Part shown: piece after piece, positions 1 through 6,918 of the stretch
Layout: each line of letters opens with the position of its first letter
Position numbering within the stretch: the stretch's first letter is position 1
Origin: Agromyces sp. H17E-10
GTDB taxonomy: Bacteria > Actinomycetota > Actinomycetes > Actinomycetales > Microbacteriaceae
Assembly: GCF_022919715.1 (NCBI RefSeq)
Contig: NZ_CP095042.1
Coordinates: forward strand, 868,001 to 932,000
Direction of reading: 5' to 3'
DNA length: 64,000 bases
The notes under the pieces: generated by a model
What the model was told of the DNA's origin: nothing
Seen by the model: only the letters and a program-made list of their open reading frames with translations
Databases searched by the model: none
Made by a program: the position numbers and the translations under genes

Positions 1-387
1 GCCGTAGAACGTCTGGCCGACGTTCACGATCGAGAGGTACAGCACCCACAGCGCGAGGAAGACGGCGAGCGGCAGCCAGGGCGGGCCCGCCTGCGGCAGG
101 CCGATGACGAGGGATGCCGCGAGCACGACGCCCGACACGGCGACCGCCACGAGCCCCCGGTCGGTGTAGCCCCAGCGGAAGATCGTCGGACCGCGCAGCC
201 TGGCGCCCGGAGCGTTCGCCCGGCGGAGCAGCGCGGGCACGGGCAGGAGCCCGTGCTCGCCGAGCAGGGGCCGGAACTGGTTCAGCGTCGAGACGAACGC
301 GACCACCGCGAGCGCCGCGACGCCGCGCTGCAGCACCTGGCGGGCGACCTCGTAGTCGTTCGCGTCGAACCAGGCGGTCCAGTCCAC
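1..387 (-). CDS. Lipase maturation factor family membrane protein (3' end outside window)
   Basis: The visible 129 residues read VDWTAWFDANDY, then hydrophobic stretches, then LNQFRPLLGEHGLLPVP and YLSIVNVGQTFYG. This pattern is typical of bacterial LMF1/DUF1222 proteins, which are multi-pass membrane proteins. In vertebrates LMF1 helps lipases fold in the ER; the bacterial role is not established. The GTG start is the only one available because an in-frame TAG lies four codons upstream. A TAGCGT box sits exactly six bases before it, so the message is probably leaderless. The frame runs off the window without a stop. Family call is good; cellular role unknown. Confidence 0.85.
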   Translation of the reverse strand, partial: MDWTAWFDANDYEVARQVLQRGVAALAVVAFVSTLNQFRPLLGEHGLLPVPALLRRANAPGARLRGPTIFRWGYTDRGLVAVAVSGVVLAASLVIGLPQAGPPWLPLAVFLALWVLYLSIVNVGQTFYG

Positions 388-393
388 GCCTCC

Positions 394-399
394 ACGCTA
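394..399 (-). promoter_or_regulatory. -10 box TAGCGT of leaderless LMF gene
   Basis: TAGCGT lies six bases before the GTG start at 387. That spacing puts transcription initiation at or next to the start codon. Confidence 0.5.
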
Positions 400-410
400 C
401 GCCCGACCCT

Positions 411-495
411 GGTCGGTCGAGTAGGCGCGAAGCGCCGTATCGAGACCACCGACGGAGTGGCCTCGACACGGTCCTTCGCCGCTCCTCGACCGACG
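411..495. repeat. REP-like intergenic repeat, inverted pair
   Basis: A reverse unit (GGTCGGTCGAGTAGGC to CGAGACCACC, 411-450) faces a forward unit (GGCCTCGACACGG to CTCCTCGACCGACG, 459-495). Together they can fold into a large hairpin between two genes. Related units lie near 4.9, 38.0, 40.2, 44.2 and 63.9 kb. Confidence 0.7.
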
Positions 496-502
496 TTTCC
501 TG

Positions 503-1963
503 CTACCCGACGCCGAACCGCTCCTTCAGCGCGAGCTTCGCGGCGTACCACCCGTTCATGCCGTGCACGGCCGGCCCGGGCGGCGTCGCGCTCGAGCACA
601 GGTAGACCCCGTCGACGGGCGTGCGCCACGGTGCGGTCGACACGACGGGCCGCTTCACGAGCTGCGCGAACGTCAACTCGCCCGAGTAGATGTCTCCGCC
701 GACGTAGTTCGCGTTGTAGGCGCCGACCTCGGCCGCCGAGCTCGCCGCCGACGCGAGCACGACGTCGCGGAATCCGGGCGCGAAACGCTCGACGGCGGCG
801 GTCACGAGCTCGGTCGCGTCGAGCGTCGACCCTGCCGGCACATGCGTGTAGGCCCACAGCACGTGCTTGCCCTCGGGCGCGCGCGTCGGGTCGACGACGC
901 TCGGCTGGCAGACGAGCACGTAGGGATGCCTCGGCGCGCCGCCGGCCCCGGCGCCGTGCACGTTCACCCCGGGCTGGAGGCCGTGCGCGACCGCGTTCTC
1001 GGCGAGCGCGATCTCACGGCGGCTGCCGCCGATGTGCACGGTCGGCGCGAGCCCGACGGCCGGGTTCGCCCACGGCACGGGTCCGTCGAGCGCGAAATCG
1101 ACCTTCGCGACGCCCGAACCGTACCGGTAGCGGCGCAGTGCCCGTTCGTAGCGGCGGGGCAGCTCGGCCGAGAACAGCAGTTCGGGCGAGGTGTCGAGCA
1201 GCACCGCACGCGAGTCGCCGACCTCGTCGAGGCTCCGCACCGGGGCATCCGTCTCGATCTCGGCGCCGTGGTCGCGCAGCTCGGCGACGAGGGCGTCGGC
1301 GATCGCCTGCGAGCCGCCGACGGGAAGGCCCCAGCCGACCCCGTGGCCGTGCATCGCGAGCAGCAGGCCCGCGCCGGCCGAGGCGAGCGACGGCATGCGC
1401 CCCGCCGCGTGCGCGACGACCCCGGTGAGCAGCGCGGGCGCGACGTCGCCGCTGAAGCGGGAGTTCCATGCCCCCGTGCCCTGCTCGAGCGCGCGAAGCC
1501 CGAATCGCACCGCGGCGATCGGGTCGCGCGGCACCTGCAGCAGCTGCGAGCCCGTGAACGCCACGACGCCGCGCTGTCGCGCGAGCAGGGGGGCGACGAG
1601 ACGGCGCCAGGAGGGCCCGTCGGCGCCGAGGCCGTCGACCGTGCGGTCGAGGTCGCGCCAGGCGATGCCCGCCCGCCCACCCGGCAGCGGGTGGGCGTAC
1701 GAGACGTCGGGCACGATCCACTCGGGTGCCCGAGGCCCGTCGAGGAGGCCCAGCTTGCGGAACACCGGCGAGGCGAGCGCAGCGGGGTGCACGGCCGAGC
1801 AGACGTCGTGGCGGAACCCGGGAAGGGTGAGTTCGGCCGTGCGGACGCCGCCGCCGAGCGTCGGCGCGGCCTCGAGCACGCGCACCGAGAGTCCGGCGCG
1901 GGCGGCCAGCACCGCGGCGACGAGACCGTTCGGTCCCGACCCCACGACGGTGACGTCGACCAC
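503..1963 (-). CDS. Phytoene-desaturase-like FAD-dependent oxidoreductase
   Basis: This 486-residue flavoprotein opens with a Rossmann motif GSGPNG (residues 8-13) and an acidic residue, E31, at the end of the second beta strand, as expected for FAD binding. The C-terminus (LCSSATPPGPAVHGMNGWYAA) matches the FAD-contacting end of the phytoene desaturase/amine oxidase superfamily. The substrate is not visible: no carotenoid genes are nearby, so carotenoid desaturation should not be assumed. The start is GTG at 1963, two bases past the Nudix stop codon, so the two genes probably form one transcript with coupled translation. Confidence 0.85.
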   Translation of the reverse strand: MVDVTVVGSGPNGLVAAVLAARAGLSVRVLEAAPTLGGGVRTAELTLPGFRHDVCSAVHPAALASPVFRKLGLLDGPRAPEWIVPDVSYAHPLPGGRAGIAWRDLDRTVDGLGADGPSWRRLVAPLLARQRGVVAFTGSQLLQVPRDPIAAVRFGLRALEQGTGAWNSRFSGDVAPALLTGVVAHAAGRMPSLASAGAGLLLAMHGHGVGWGLPVGGSQAIADALVAELRDHGAEIETDAPVRSLDEVGDSRAVLLDTSPELLFSAELPRRYERALRRYRYGSGVAKVDFALDGPVPWANPAVGLAPTVHIGGSRREIALAENAVAHGLQPGVNVHGAGAGGAPRHPYVLVCQPSVVDPTRAPEGKHVLWAYTHVPAGSTLDATELVTAAVERFAPGFRDVVLASAASSAAEVGAYNANYVGGDIYSGELTFAQLVKRPVVSTAPWRTPVDGVYLCSSATPPGPAVHGMNGWYAAKLALKERFGVG

Positions 1964-1965
1964 GC

Positions 1966-2655
1966 TCAGAACTCGCGCTCGTAGACCCAGGGCAGCCGCT
2001 CCATGAGCAGCCGGTGCCGGTGGCCGCGTGCGCCGGCGACCTCGTCGTCCTCCTGCCAGAGCACCATGCGCCGTGCGTCGTCGCGGCGGGCGACGTACTC
2101 GAGGACATCGCCGGCTGCGAACGAGGCGAGGGCGGCGTCGACCGACGTCGCGCCGGCGAGCCCGTGCAGCGTGACCCAGGTCGGCGGCCAGAGCGTGAGC
2201 TCGCCGGCCGCATGCCGCTCGAGGGCGTCGGCGGGCCGCAGCCAGTCGACGGCGACGACCTCGTCGGCCGCGAGCCGGAAGTCGCCGTCGGGGACGCGCA
2301 CCGCGAAGAACGTGGTCGTGAGCTGCTTGGGGGCACCGCTCGGCGGCGTCCATCGCGAGAACGGCACGAGCTCCGTGGCATCCACGACCAGCCCGACCTC
2401 TTCGGCGACCTCCCGCACGGCCGCACGCCGGGCCGCGTCGACGCCGTCGCGTGCGTCGCCGAGCAGGTCGTCGTCGTCGACGGCGCCGCCCGGGAACACC
2501 CAGGCGCCCGCGAACGAACCGCGGTCGCTCGGACGCTCGGCCAGCAGCACCTCGACGCCGAGCTCGCCGTCGCGCAGCAGCACGACGGTGGCGGCGGAGC
2601 CGGCGATCGGTCGGTCGGCGACGGAGGTGGACGGAGATTCGGGCACGCTGTCCAT
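1966..2655 (-). CDS. Nudix hydrolase
   Basis: This 229-residue protein carries a Nudix signature: GGAVDDDD around residues 56-63, then REVAEEVGL at 81-89 with the metal-binding glutamates. The longer body and the AWVFPGGAVD motif resemble the NUDT19/RNR-type subgroup that cleaves CoA-like diphosphates, but the substrate is inferred. A TAGGCT box six bases upstream of ATG suggests a leaderless message. It is the first gene of a two-gene unit with the flavoprotein downstream. Confidence 0.88.
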   Translation of the reverse strand: MDSVPESPSTSVADRPIAGSAATVVLLRDGELGVEVLLAERPSDRGSFAGAWVFPGGAVDDDDLLGDARDGVDAARRAAVREVAEEVGLVVDATELVPFSRWTPPSGAPKQLTTTFFAVRVPDGDFRLAADEVVAVDWLRPADALERHAAGELTLWPPTWVTLHGLAGATSVDAALASFAAGDVLEYVARRDDARRMVLWQEDDEVAGARGHRHRLLMERLPWVYEREF

Positions 2656-2661
2656 CCCTTC

Positions 2662-2667
2662 AGCCTA
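2662..2667 (-). promoter_or_regulatory. -10 box TAGGCT of leaderless Nudix gene
   Basis: TAGGCT lies six bases before the ATG at 2655. The intervening GAAGGG is too close to the start to act as a normal ribosome-binding site. Confidence 0.5.
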
Positions 2668-2757
2668 GGCCGGTGATCGGAGCACGGGCCAGCCTTCCCA
2701 CGCCCCGGTTGGCGCCGACCCACACCGATCGACGGATTCCCCGAGCCGACCCGTCGA

Positions 2758-2763
2758 TACACT
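2758..2763 (+). promoter_or_regulatory. -10 box TACACT of leaderless MBL gene
   Basis: TACACT lies six bases before the ATG at 2770, and no Shine-Dalgarno sequence is present between them. Confidence 0.5.
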
Positions 2764-2769
2764 GCCGAC

Positions 2770-3624
2770 ATGGAGGAGCCCACCGCACCGACGCACGTCG
2801 ACCCGTCGGGGCCGACGCGGTTCGCCCGCGCCGTACTCGCACCGAACCCCGGCCCGATGACCCTCGACGGCACGAACAGCTACCTGTTGCAGGCGCCGGG
2901 CACGCGGTCGACGATCGTCGTCGATCCAGGCCCGGCGGACGCCGGCCACCTCGAGCTGCTCGCGGCGCTGCCCGTCGAGCTCGTGCTCATCACGCACCAT
3001 CACGCCGACCACACCGAGGCGATCGACGCGTTCGCCCGCATGACCGGCGCACCGGTGCGAGCGATCGACCCGGCCTTCTGCCGCGACGCCGACCCGCTCA
3101 TCGACGGCGAACGCATCACGGCGGCCGGGATCGAGCTCGAGGTCGTGGCGACGCCCGGGCACACGGCCGACTCGGCGTGCTTCGCGCTCGTCGGCGAGGC
3201 GCCCGCGGCCCCCGGCACAGGCGTCGTGCCCGCTGCACCGCCATCACCGCTCGCCGTGCTCACGGGCGACACCGTGCTCGGCCGCGGCACGACGATCATC
3301 GCCGACCCCGACGGCGCGCTCGGCGCCTACCTCGACTCGCTCGAGCGGCTGCGTTCGCTCGGCACGCCCGGCCCCGTCGCGGTGCTGCCGGGGCACGGGC
3401 CTGCGCTGCCCGATCTCGCGGCGATCTGCGGCGCCTACCTCGCGCACCGGGCCGAGCGGCTCGACCAGGTGCGTGCCGCGCTCGCCCGGCTCGGCGTCGA
3501 TGCCGCGGCGGCCTCGGTCGGCGCCGTCACCGACGTCGTCTACGCCGACACGGATGCTGCGGTGCGAGGTGCCGCCGAGGCATCCATGCGGGCGCAGCTG
3601 AAGTACCTGCGCGACCGCCGCTGA
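2770..3624 (+). CDS. MBL-fold metallo-hydrolase (LACTB2/glyoxalase-II-like)
   Basis: The 284-residue protein has the metallo-beta-lactamase metal motif THHHADH at residues 75-81, a TPGHT histidine site, LTGDTVLG and a final PGHGP histidine. These are the usual ligands for two metal ions. The TLDGTNSYL start and C-terminal helical tail resemble the LACTB2-like branch, which includes nucleases and thioesterases, so the substrate cannot be fixed from sequence. It is divergent from the Nudix gene and both starts look leaderless. Confidence 0.88.
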   Translation: MEEPTAPTHVDPSGPTRFARAVLAPNPGPMTLDGTNSYLLQAPGTRSTIVVDPGPADAGHLELLAALPVELVLITHHHADHTEAIDAFARMTGAPVRAIDPAFCRDADPLIDGERITAAGIELEVVATPGHTADSACFALVGEAPAAPGTGVVPAAPPSPLAVLTGDTVLGRGTTIIADPDGALGAYLDSLERLRSLGTPGPVAVLPGHGPALPDLAAICGAYLAHRAERLDQVRAALARLGVDAAAASVGAVTDVVYADTDAAVRGAAEASMRAQLKYLRDRR

Positions 3625-3640
3625 CGCCCGCCGGATACGC

Positions 3641-3676
3641 CGAGTCGCCCGCCTCCGTTCGGAAGCGGGCGACTCG
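3641..3676. terminator. Bidirectional terminator hairpin
   Basis: Perfect 12-bp arms CGAGTCGCCCGC and GCGGGCGACTCG enclose a 12-base loop between two convergent genes. No T-run follows, which is usual in such GC-rich genomes. Confidence 0.7.
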
Positions 3677-3699
3677 TTCGGTTCAGCGCTGTGCTGGGC

Positions 3700-4272
3700 T
3701 CAGGCCGCGACGGCGAAGCCGCCGGTCCAGCCGATCTTCTCCTGCACCGCGAGGGTGAGCTGGAGGAAGCCGATCGACTCGAGCTCGCGGGCGCGCTTGA
3801 GGGCACCAGCGTCGATCGCCTTGACGCCACCGGCGCGCACCACGTCGATGAGCGCCTGCTTGGCCACGGCGTCGTCGCCGGCCACGAGCACCGTGGTCTC
3901 CTCCTCGCCGACCGACTTCGAGGCCAGGGTCGCGGCGAAGTTGGTGTTGAAGGCCTTGAGCACGCGCGACTCGGGCAGGAGCTCGGCGAGCTCGGCGGCC
4001 TTCGAGCTGTCGGATGCGGGAACGAGCGAGTCGAAGGTCTCGAAGTTCAGCGGGTTGGTGATGTCGACGACGATCTTGCCGGCGAGCTCGGCGCGGCGGG
4101 CCTCGGCGATCTCGGCGATCGCGAAGTGGGGCACGGCGAGCACGACGATGTCGCCCGTGACGGGCTTCGCGAGATCGCGGCCGAGCACCTCGACGCTGTT
4201 GCCGCCCGCGGCGACGATGCCGCCGATCGCCTGACCCATGTTGCCGTTGCCGATGATGCTGACCGTGGTCAT
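3700..4272 (-). CDS. NADPH-dependent F420 reductase-like oxidoreductase
   Basis: This 190-residue protein has an N-terminal dinucleotide-binding motif GNGNMG (residues 8-13). It follows the compact layout of the F420:NADP oxidoreductase-like family (COG2085), with VDITNPL and VLKAFNTNFA blocks. It should bind NADP(H); use of F420 or of another hydride acceptor is not decided by sequence. It is transcribed divergently from a MarR repressor, and two inverted repeats in the shared 101-bp intergenic region imply MarR control, perhaps induced by redox-active or phenolic compounds (inference). Confidence 0.85.
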   Translation of the reverse strand: MTTVSIIGNGNMGQAIGGIVAAGGNSVEVLGRDLAKPVTGDIVVLAVPHFAIAEIAEARRAELAGKIVVDITNPLNFETFDSLVPASDSSKAAELAELLPESRVLKAFNTNFAATLASKSVGEEETTVLVAGDDAVAKQALIDVVRAGGVKAIDAGALKRARELESIGFLQLTLAVQEKIGWTGGFAVAA

Positions 4273-4306
4273 TGTCTTTCCTCCCCGCGCCGTTCGACGC
4301 GATTAC

Positions 4307-4354
4307 TTGTTTCGACAACCATCACTGTACGCCAATTCAGTTGTTCCGTCAACT
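4307..4354. promoter_or_regulatory. Two MarR-type operators
   Basis: TTGTTTCGACAA (4307-4318) and AGTTGTTCCGTCAACT (4339-4354) are inverted repeats matching at 10 of 12 core positions. Their centres are 34 bp apart, about three helical turns. They lie between divergent marR and reductase genes. Confidence 0.7.
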
Positions 4355-4361
4355 ATTGCGG

Positions 4362-4367
4362 TAGACT
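4362..4367 (+). promoter_or_regulatory. -10 box TAGACT of marR
   Basis: TAGACT lies six bases before the ATG at 4374. The second operator ends eight bases upstream of it, so bound repressor would block this promoter. Confidence 0.55.
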
Positions 4368-4373
4368 GAGGAC

Positions 4374-4898
4374 ATGACCGACGACACGAAGTGGCTGAGC
4401 ACGGAGGAATCGGCGGCGTGGGTTCGCCTCATCGCCGTCGCCGAACTGCTGCCGGGCGCGCTCGACACGCAGCTGCTGCGCGACGCCGGAATCACCCACT
4501 TCGAGTACGTCGCGCTCATGGCGCTGGCCGACGAACCCGGCCGCACACTGCGCATGACCGAGCTCGCCTCGCGCACCAATGCGACGCTCCCCCGGCTCTC
4601 GCACGTCGCCCGCCGGCTCGAGGAGCGCGGGCTCATCCGGCGGTTCCCGTGCCCCGAAGACCGCCGCGCCACGAACGCGACGATCACCGAAGCGGGCCTC
4701 GACCTCATGGCCGCGGCGGCACCCGGCCACGTCGGCACCGTACGCGCCAACGTGCTCGACGCGCTCACGCCCGAGCAGCTCGAGCAGCTCTACGTGATCG
4801 CGGGCGCCGTGCTGTCGAAGCTCGACCCCGACGAGCGCCTGAGCGCGACCTCGTGCCAGTACAGCGAGGGGCCGGTCGCGCGGGAGCTCGCGGGCTAG
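4374..4898 (+). CDS. MarR family transcriptional regulator
   Basis: The 174-residue protein has the winged helix-turn-helix of MarR: LRMTELASRTNATLPRLSHVARRLEERGLIRR with the wing residues PEDRRATNATITEAG, flanked by dimerisation helices. The extra C-terminal tail after residue ~150 is unusual but short. It faces an NADP-binding oxidoreductase across two matching inverted repeats, the classical arrangement for a repressor that controls itself and its neighbour. A -10 box six bases before ATG suggests a leaderless transcript. The inducing ligand is unknown. Confidence 0.92.
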   Translation: MTDDTKWLSTEESAAWVRLIAVAELLPGALDTQLLRDAGITHFEYVALMALADEPGRTLRMTELASRTNATLPRLSHVARRLEERGLIRRFPCPEDRRATNATITEAGLDLMAAAAPGHVGTVRANVLDALTPEQLEQLYVIAGAVLSKLDPDERLSATSCQYSEGPVARELAG

Positions 4899-4940
4899 GT
4901 CTCGAGACGCGTCGCCGCTCCGCGTCGGCGCTCCTCGACC
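4898..4940. repeat. REP-like intergenic repeat unit
   Basis: A forward unit begins GGTCTCGAGACGCG and ends CGCTCCTCGACC. It starts at the last base of the marR stop codon and may double as a transcription stop. Confidence 0.65.
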
Positions 4941-4980
4941 TGCGGAAAGAGCGCGCCGGCGCTCCTCCTCAGCCCGCTCA

Positions 4981-5003
4981 GTCTGCCGAGAGCAGCACTG
5001 CTC
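4981..5003. promoter_or_regulatory. Palindrome upstream of clpP pair (PopR-box-like)
   Basis: AGAGCAG-CA-CTGCTCT (4988-5003) is a perfect 7-bp inverted repeat. It overlaps TCTGCC-GAG-AGCAGC (4981-4995), which resembles the Streptomyces PopR box, TCTGCC-N3-GGCAGA as I recall it, in all of the left half and four of six right-half bases. It sits 49 bp before the clpP start. Confidence 0.5.
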
Positions 5004-5051
5004 TGAGCAGCGTCCGCCCCACCTGAGCCCGCCGCAGCGCAGGCTGGGGTC

Positions 5052-5672
5052 ATGAGCGAACAGACCCCGGCGATCCAGCCGATCGACGCCGAGCTCACCG
5101 CCCGGCTCTTCCACGAACGCATCATCGTGCTCGGCGACGAGCTCGACCAGCAGGGCGGCAACCGGCTCTGCGCGCAGCTCGTCACCCTCGCCGGTGACGA
5201 CCCCCGTCGCGACATCCGATTCTGGATCAACTCGCCGGGCGGCTCGGTCTCGGCCATGCTCGCGATCGCCGACCTGATGCGGTCCATCCCGAACGACGTC
5301 GCGACGATCGCGTACGGCATCGCGGCGAGCGCAGGGCAGTTCCTGCTGAGCGCCGGCACGCCGGGCAAGCGGTTCGCGCTGCCGCACGCGCGCATCCTCA
5401 TGCACCAGGGTTCGGCGGGCATCGGCGGCACCGCGGTCGACGTCGAGCTGCAGGCCGACGACCTTCGGTACACCCGCGACACGGTGCTCGGCATCACGGC
5501 CGAGAACACCGGGCAACCGCTCGCGAAGATCGCCGAGGACTCGTTGCGCGACCGCTGGTACACGGCGGCGGAGTCGGTCGACTACGGCTTCATCGACCGC
5601 GTCGTCGACGGCTTCGACGAGATGTTCCCGAGGGCCGAGCGCCCCCAGACCGGATTGCGAGCGAGCGCATGA
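5052..5672 (+). CDS. clpP: ATP-dependent Clp protease proteolytic subunit (ClpP, catalytic)
   Basis: This 206-residue ClpP keeps the complete catalytic triad: S93 in GIAASAGQF, H118 in LMHQGSAG and D167 in SLRDRWYT. ClpP subunits form seven-membered rings that stack into a barrel fed by ClpX or ClpC. The gene overlaps the next clpP by four bases (ATGA), so the two subunits are co-translated and probably assemble together. A ClgR/PopR-like activator gene is convergent just downstream. In Streptomyces a second, normally silent clpP3-clpP4 pair is switched on by PopR, and this looks like a comparable accessory pair. Confidence 0.93.
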   Translation: MSEQTPAIQPIDAELTARLFHERIIVLGDELDQQGGNRLCAQLVTLAGDDPRRDIRFWINSPGGSVSAMLAIADLMRSIPNDVATIAYGIAASAGQFLLSAGTPGKRFALPHARILMHQGSAGIGGTAVDVELQADDLRYTRDTVLGITAENTGQPLAKIAEDSLRDRWYTAAESVDYGFIDRVVDGFDEMFPRAERPQTGLRASA

Positions 5673-6304
5673 CCAGCTCCAGCTACACCATCCCGTACGT
5701 CATCGAGCGTCGCGGCAACAGCGAACGCTCGCTCGACGTGTACAGCCGCCTGCTCTCGGAGCGCATCGTCTACCTCGGCACCGAGATCGACGACGGCGTC
5801 GCGAACGTGCTCATCGCGCAGTTCCTGCACCTCGCGTCGGAGTCGAGCGACACTCCCATCAGCCTCTACCTCAACTCCCCCGGCGGCTCGCCTGGCGCGG
5901 CGCTCGCGGTCTACGACACGATGCAGCACATCCGCCCCGATGTCGCGACGACGTGCGTCGGCCAGGCCGGCGGGCCCGCCGCCGTGCTGCTCGCGGGCGG
6001 CGCGAAGGGACAGCGGGCGATCCTGCCGCACGGGCGGGTCGTGCTGCACCAGCCGTCGACGCAGGGCCGGGGCACCATCCCCGACCTCATCATCCACGCG
6101 GATGAGGTGGTGCGCGTGCGCGCCGAGCTCGAAGCGGCCCTCGCGGCCGATACCGGCCACGACGTGGCGACGCTGCGTCACGACACCGACCGCGACCTCA
6201 TCCTGCCGGCCGCGGCGGCCGTCGAGTACGGCCTCGCCGACCACGTGCTGACGGCACGCGTGTCGGTCGGCTCGGGTGTCGGGGCCTACGCCGCGAGCAG
6301 GTAG
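5669..6304 (+). CDS. ClpP-family subunit lacking the catalytic serine (ClpR-like)
   Basis: The 211-residue protein aligns with ClpP along its length (LNSPGGSPG, VLHQPSTQGRG, AVEYGLAD). Where ClpP has G-Q-A-A-S, this protein reads GQAGGPA, so the nucleophile is replaced by G102. The triad partners H127 (VLHQP) and D176 (TDRD) remain. By analogy with ClpR of cyanobacteria and plastids, it should be a non-catalytic ring partner for the upstream subunit; that role is inference. It overlaps the upstream clpP by 4 bp and the convergent regulator by 19 bp. Confidence 0.9.
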   Translation: MTSSSYTIPYVIERRGNSERSLDVYSRLLSERIVYLGTEIDDGVANVLIAQFLHLASESSDTPISLYLNSPGGSPGAALAVYDTMQHIRPDVATTCVGQAGGPAAVLLAGGAKGQRAILPHGRVVLHQPSTQGRGTIPDLIIHADEVVRVRAELEAALAADTGHDVATLRHDTDRDLILPAAAAVEYGLADHVLTARVSVGSGVGAYAASR

Positions 6305-6768
6305 ACGCCGCCGGGCGGCGCGGCGGCCGTCGCGCCGCCGTCGGCGATCACCACCGGGGGCCCGTCGACGTCGAGCACGAGCACGGTGCCGAGATCGACG
6401 GCCGGATGCCTCGCCGGCAGGTCGGACCGGAACGCGAACGCCCGCTCGCGCTCGAGCGACTCGCGCCGCTCGTCGTCGCGGCGCTCGGCCTCGTGGCGGG
6501 TCCCGAGCAGCTCGCCGACCCGGTGCGCGACCTCGAAGAGCTCGAGCCCGAGCGCCTCGGTGACGGCGCCGAGCACCTCGCTCGACGGCTCCTTGCGGCC
6601 GCGTTCGATCTCGGAGAGGTACTGCGGCGAGACGCCGGCCGTCGCCGCGACCTCGGTGAGGATCCGCTCCTGCGCGAGCCGTTCGCCGCGCAGCACCTCG
6701 CCGAGCACGTCGCGCCAGAGCGGCTTCGACCGCTTCTTCACCTTCGGGAACTCGACGACCTTGCCCAT
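6286..6768 (-). CDS. ClgR/PopR-like XRE-family activator of Clp genes
   Basis: This 160-residue protein carries a Cro/C1 helix-turn-helix (residues 38-60, TEVAATAGVSPQYLSEIERGRKE) preceded by LWRDVLGEVLRGERL, a combination characteristic of ClgR and PopR. Those regulators activate clp genes and are themselves degraded by Clp; degradation signals are at the C-terminus, and this protein ends in YLLAA, a hydrophobic Ala-Ala tail of that kind. It is convergent with the clpP pair and overlaps it by 19 bp. A TAGCCT box six bases before ATG suggests a leaderless message. Confidence 0.85.
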   Translation of the reverse strand: MGKVVEFPKVKKRSKPLWRDVLGEVLRGERLAQERILTEVAATAGVSPQYLSEIERGRKEPSSEVLGAVTEALGLELFEVAHRVGELLGTRHEAERRDDERRESLERERAFAFRSDLPARHPAVDLGTVLVLDVDGPPVVIADGGATAAAPPGGVYLLAA

Positions 6769-6774
6769 GTCGAG

Positions 6775-6780
6775 AGGCTA
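6775..6780 (-). promoter_or_regulatory. -10 box TAGCCT of leaderless clgR/popR-like gene
   Basis: TAGCCT lies six bases before the ATG at 6768, with no Shine-Dalgarno sequence between. Confidence 0.5.
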
Positions 6781-6885
6781 ACCGCGGCGGCGGCGCTGCG
6801 ACAGGGTCATCCGCTCACAGCAGAATGCGCGCCTGCGCAGACGTCGCAGGCGACGCGGGACCCGAACCCGCGCCGCCTGCGCCCA

Positions 6886-6913
6886 CCGACTCGACGCCTC
6901 GGCGTCGAGTCGG
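6886..6913 (-). terminator. Terminator hairpin after discoidin-domain gene
   Basis: Perfect 13-bp arms CCGACTCGACGCC and GGCGTCGAGTCGG with a two-base centre lie six bases past the end of the leftward gene. Confidence 0.7.
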
Positions 6914-6918
6914 GGCCT

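Noticed and set aside
503-1963. Calling the flavoprotein a true phytoene desaturase
   Set aside because: No carotenoid genes are nearby and the family is broad, so only the superfamily call is supported.
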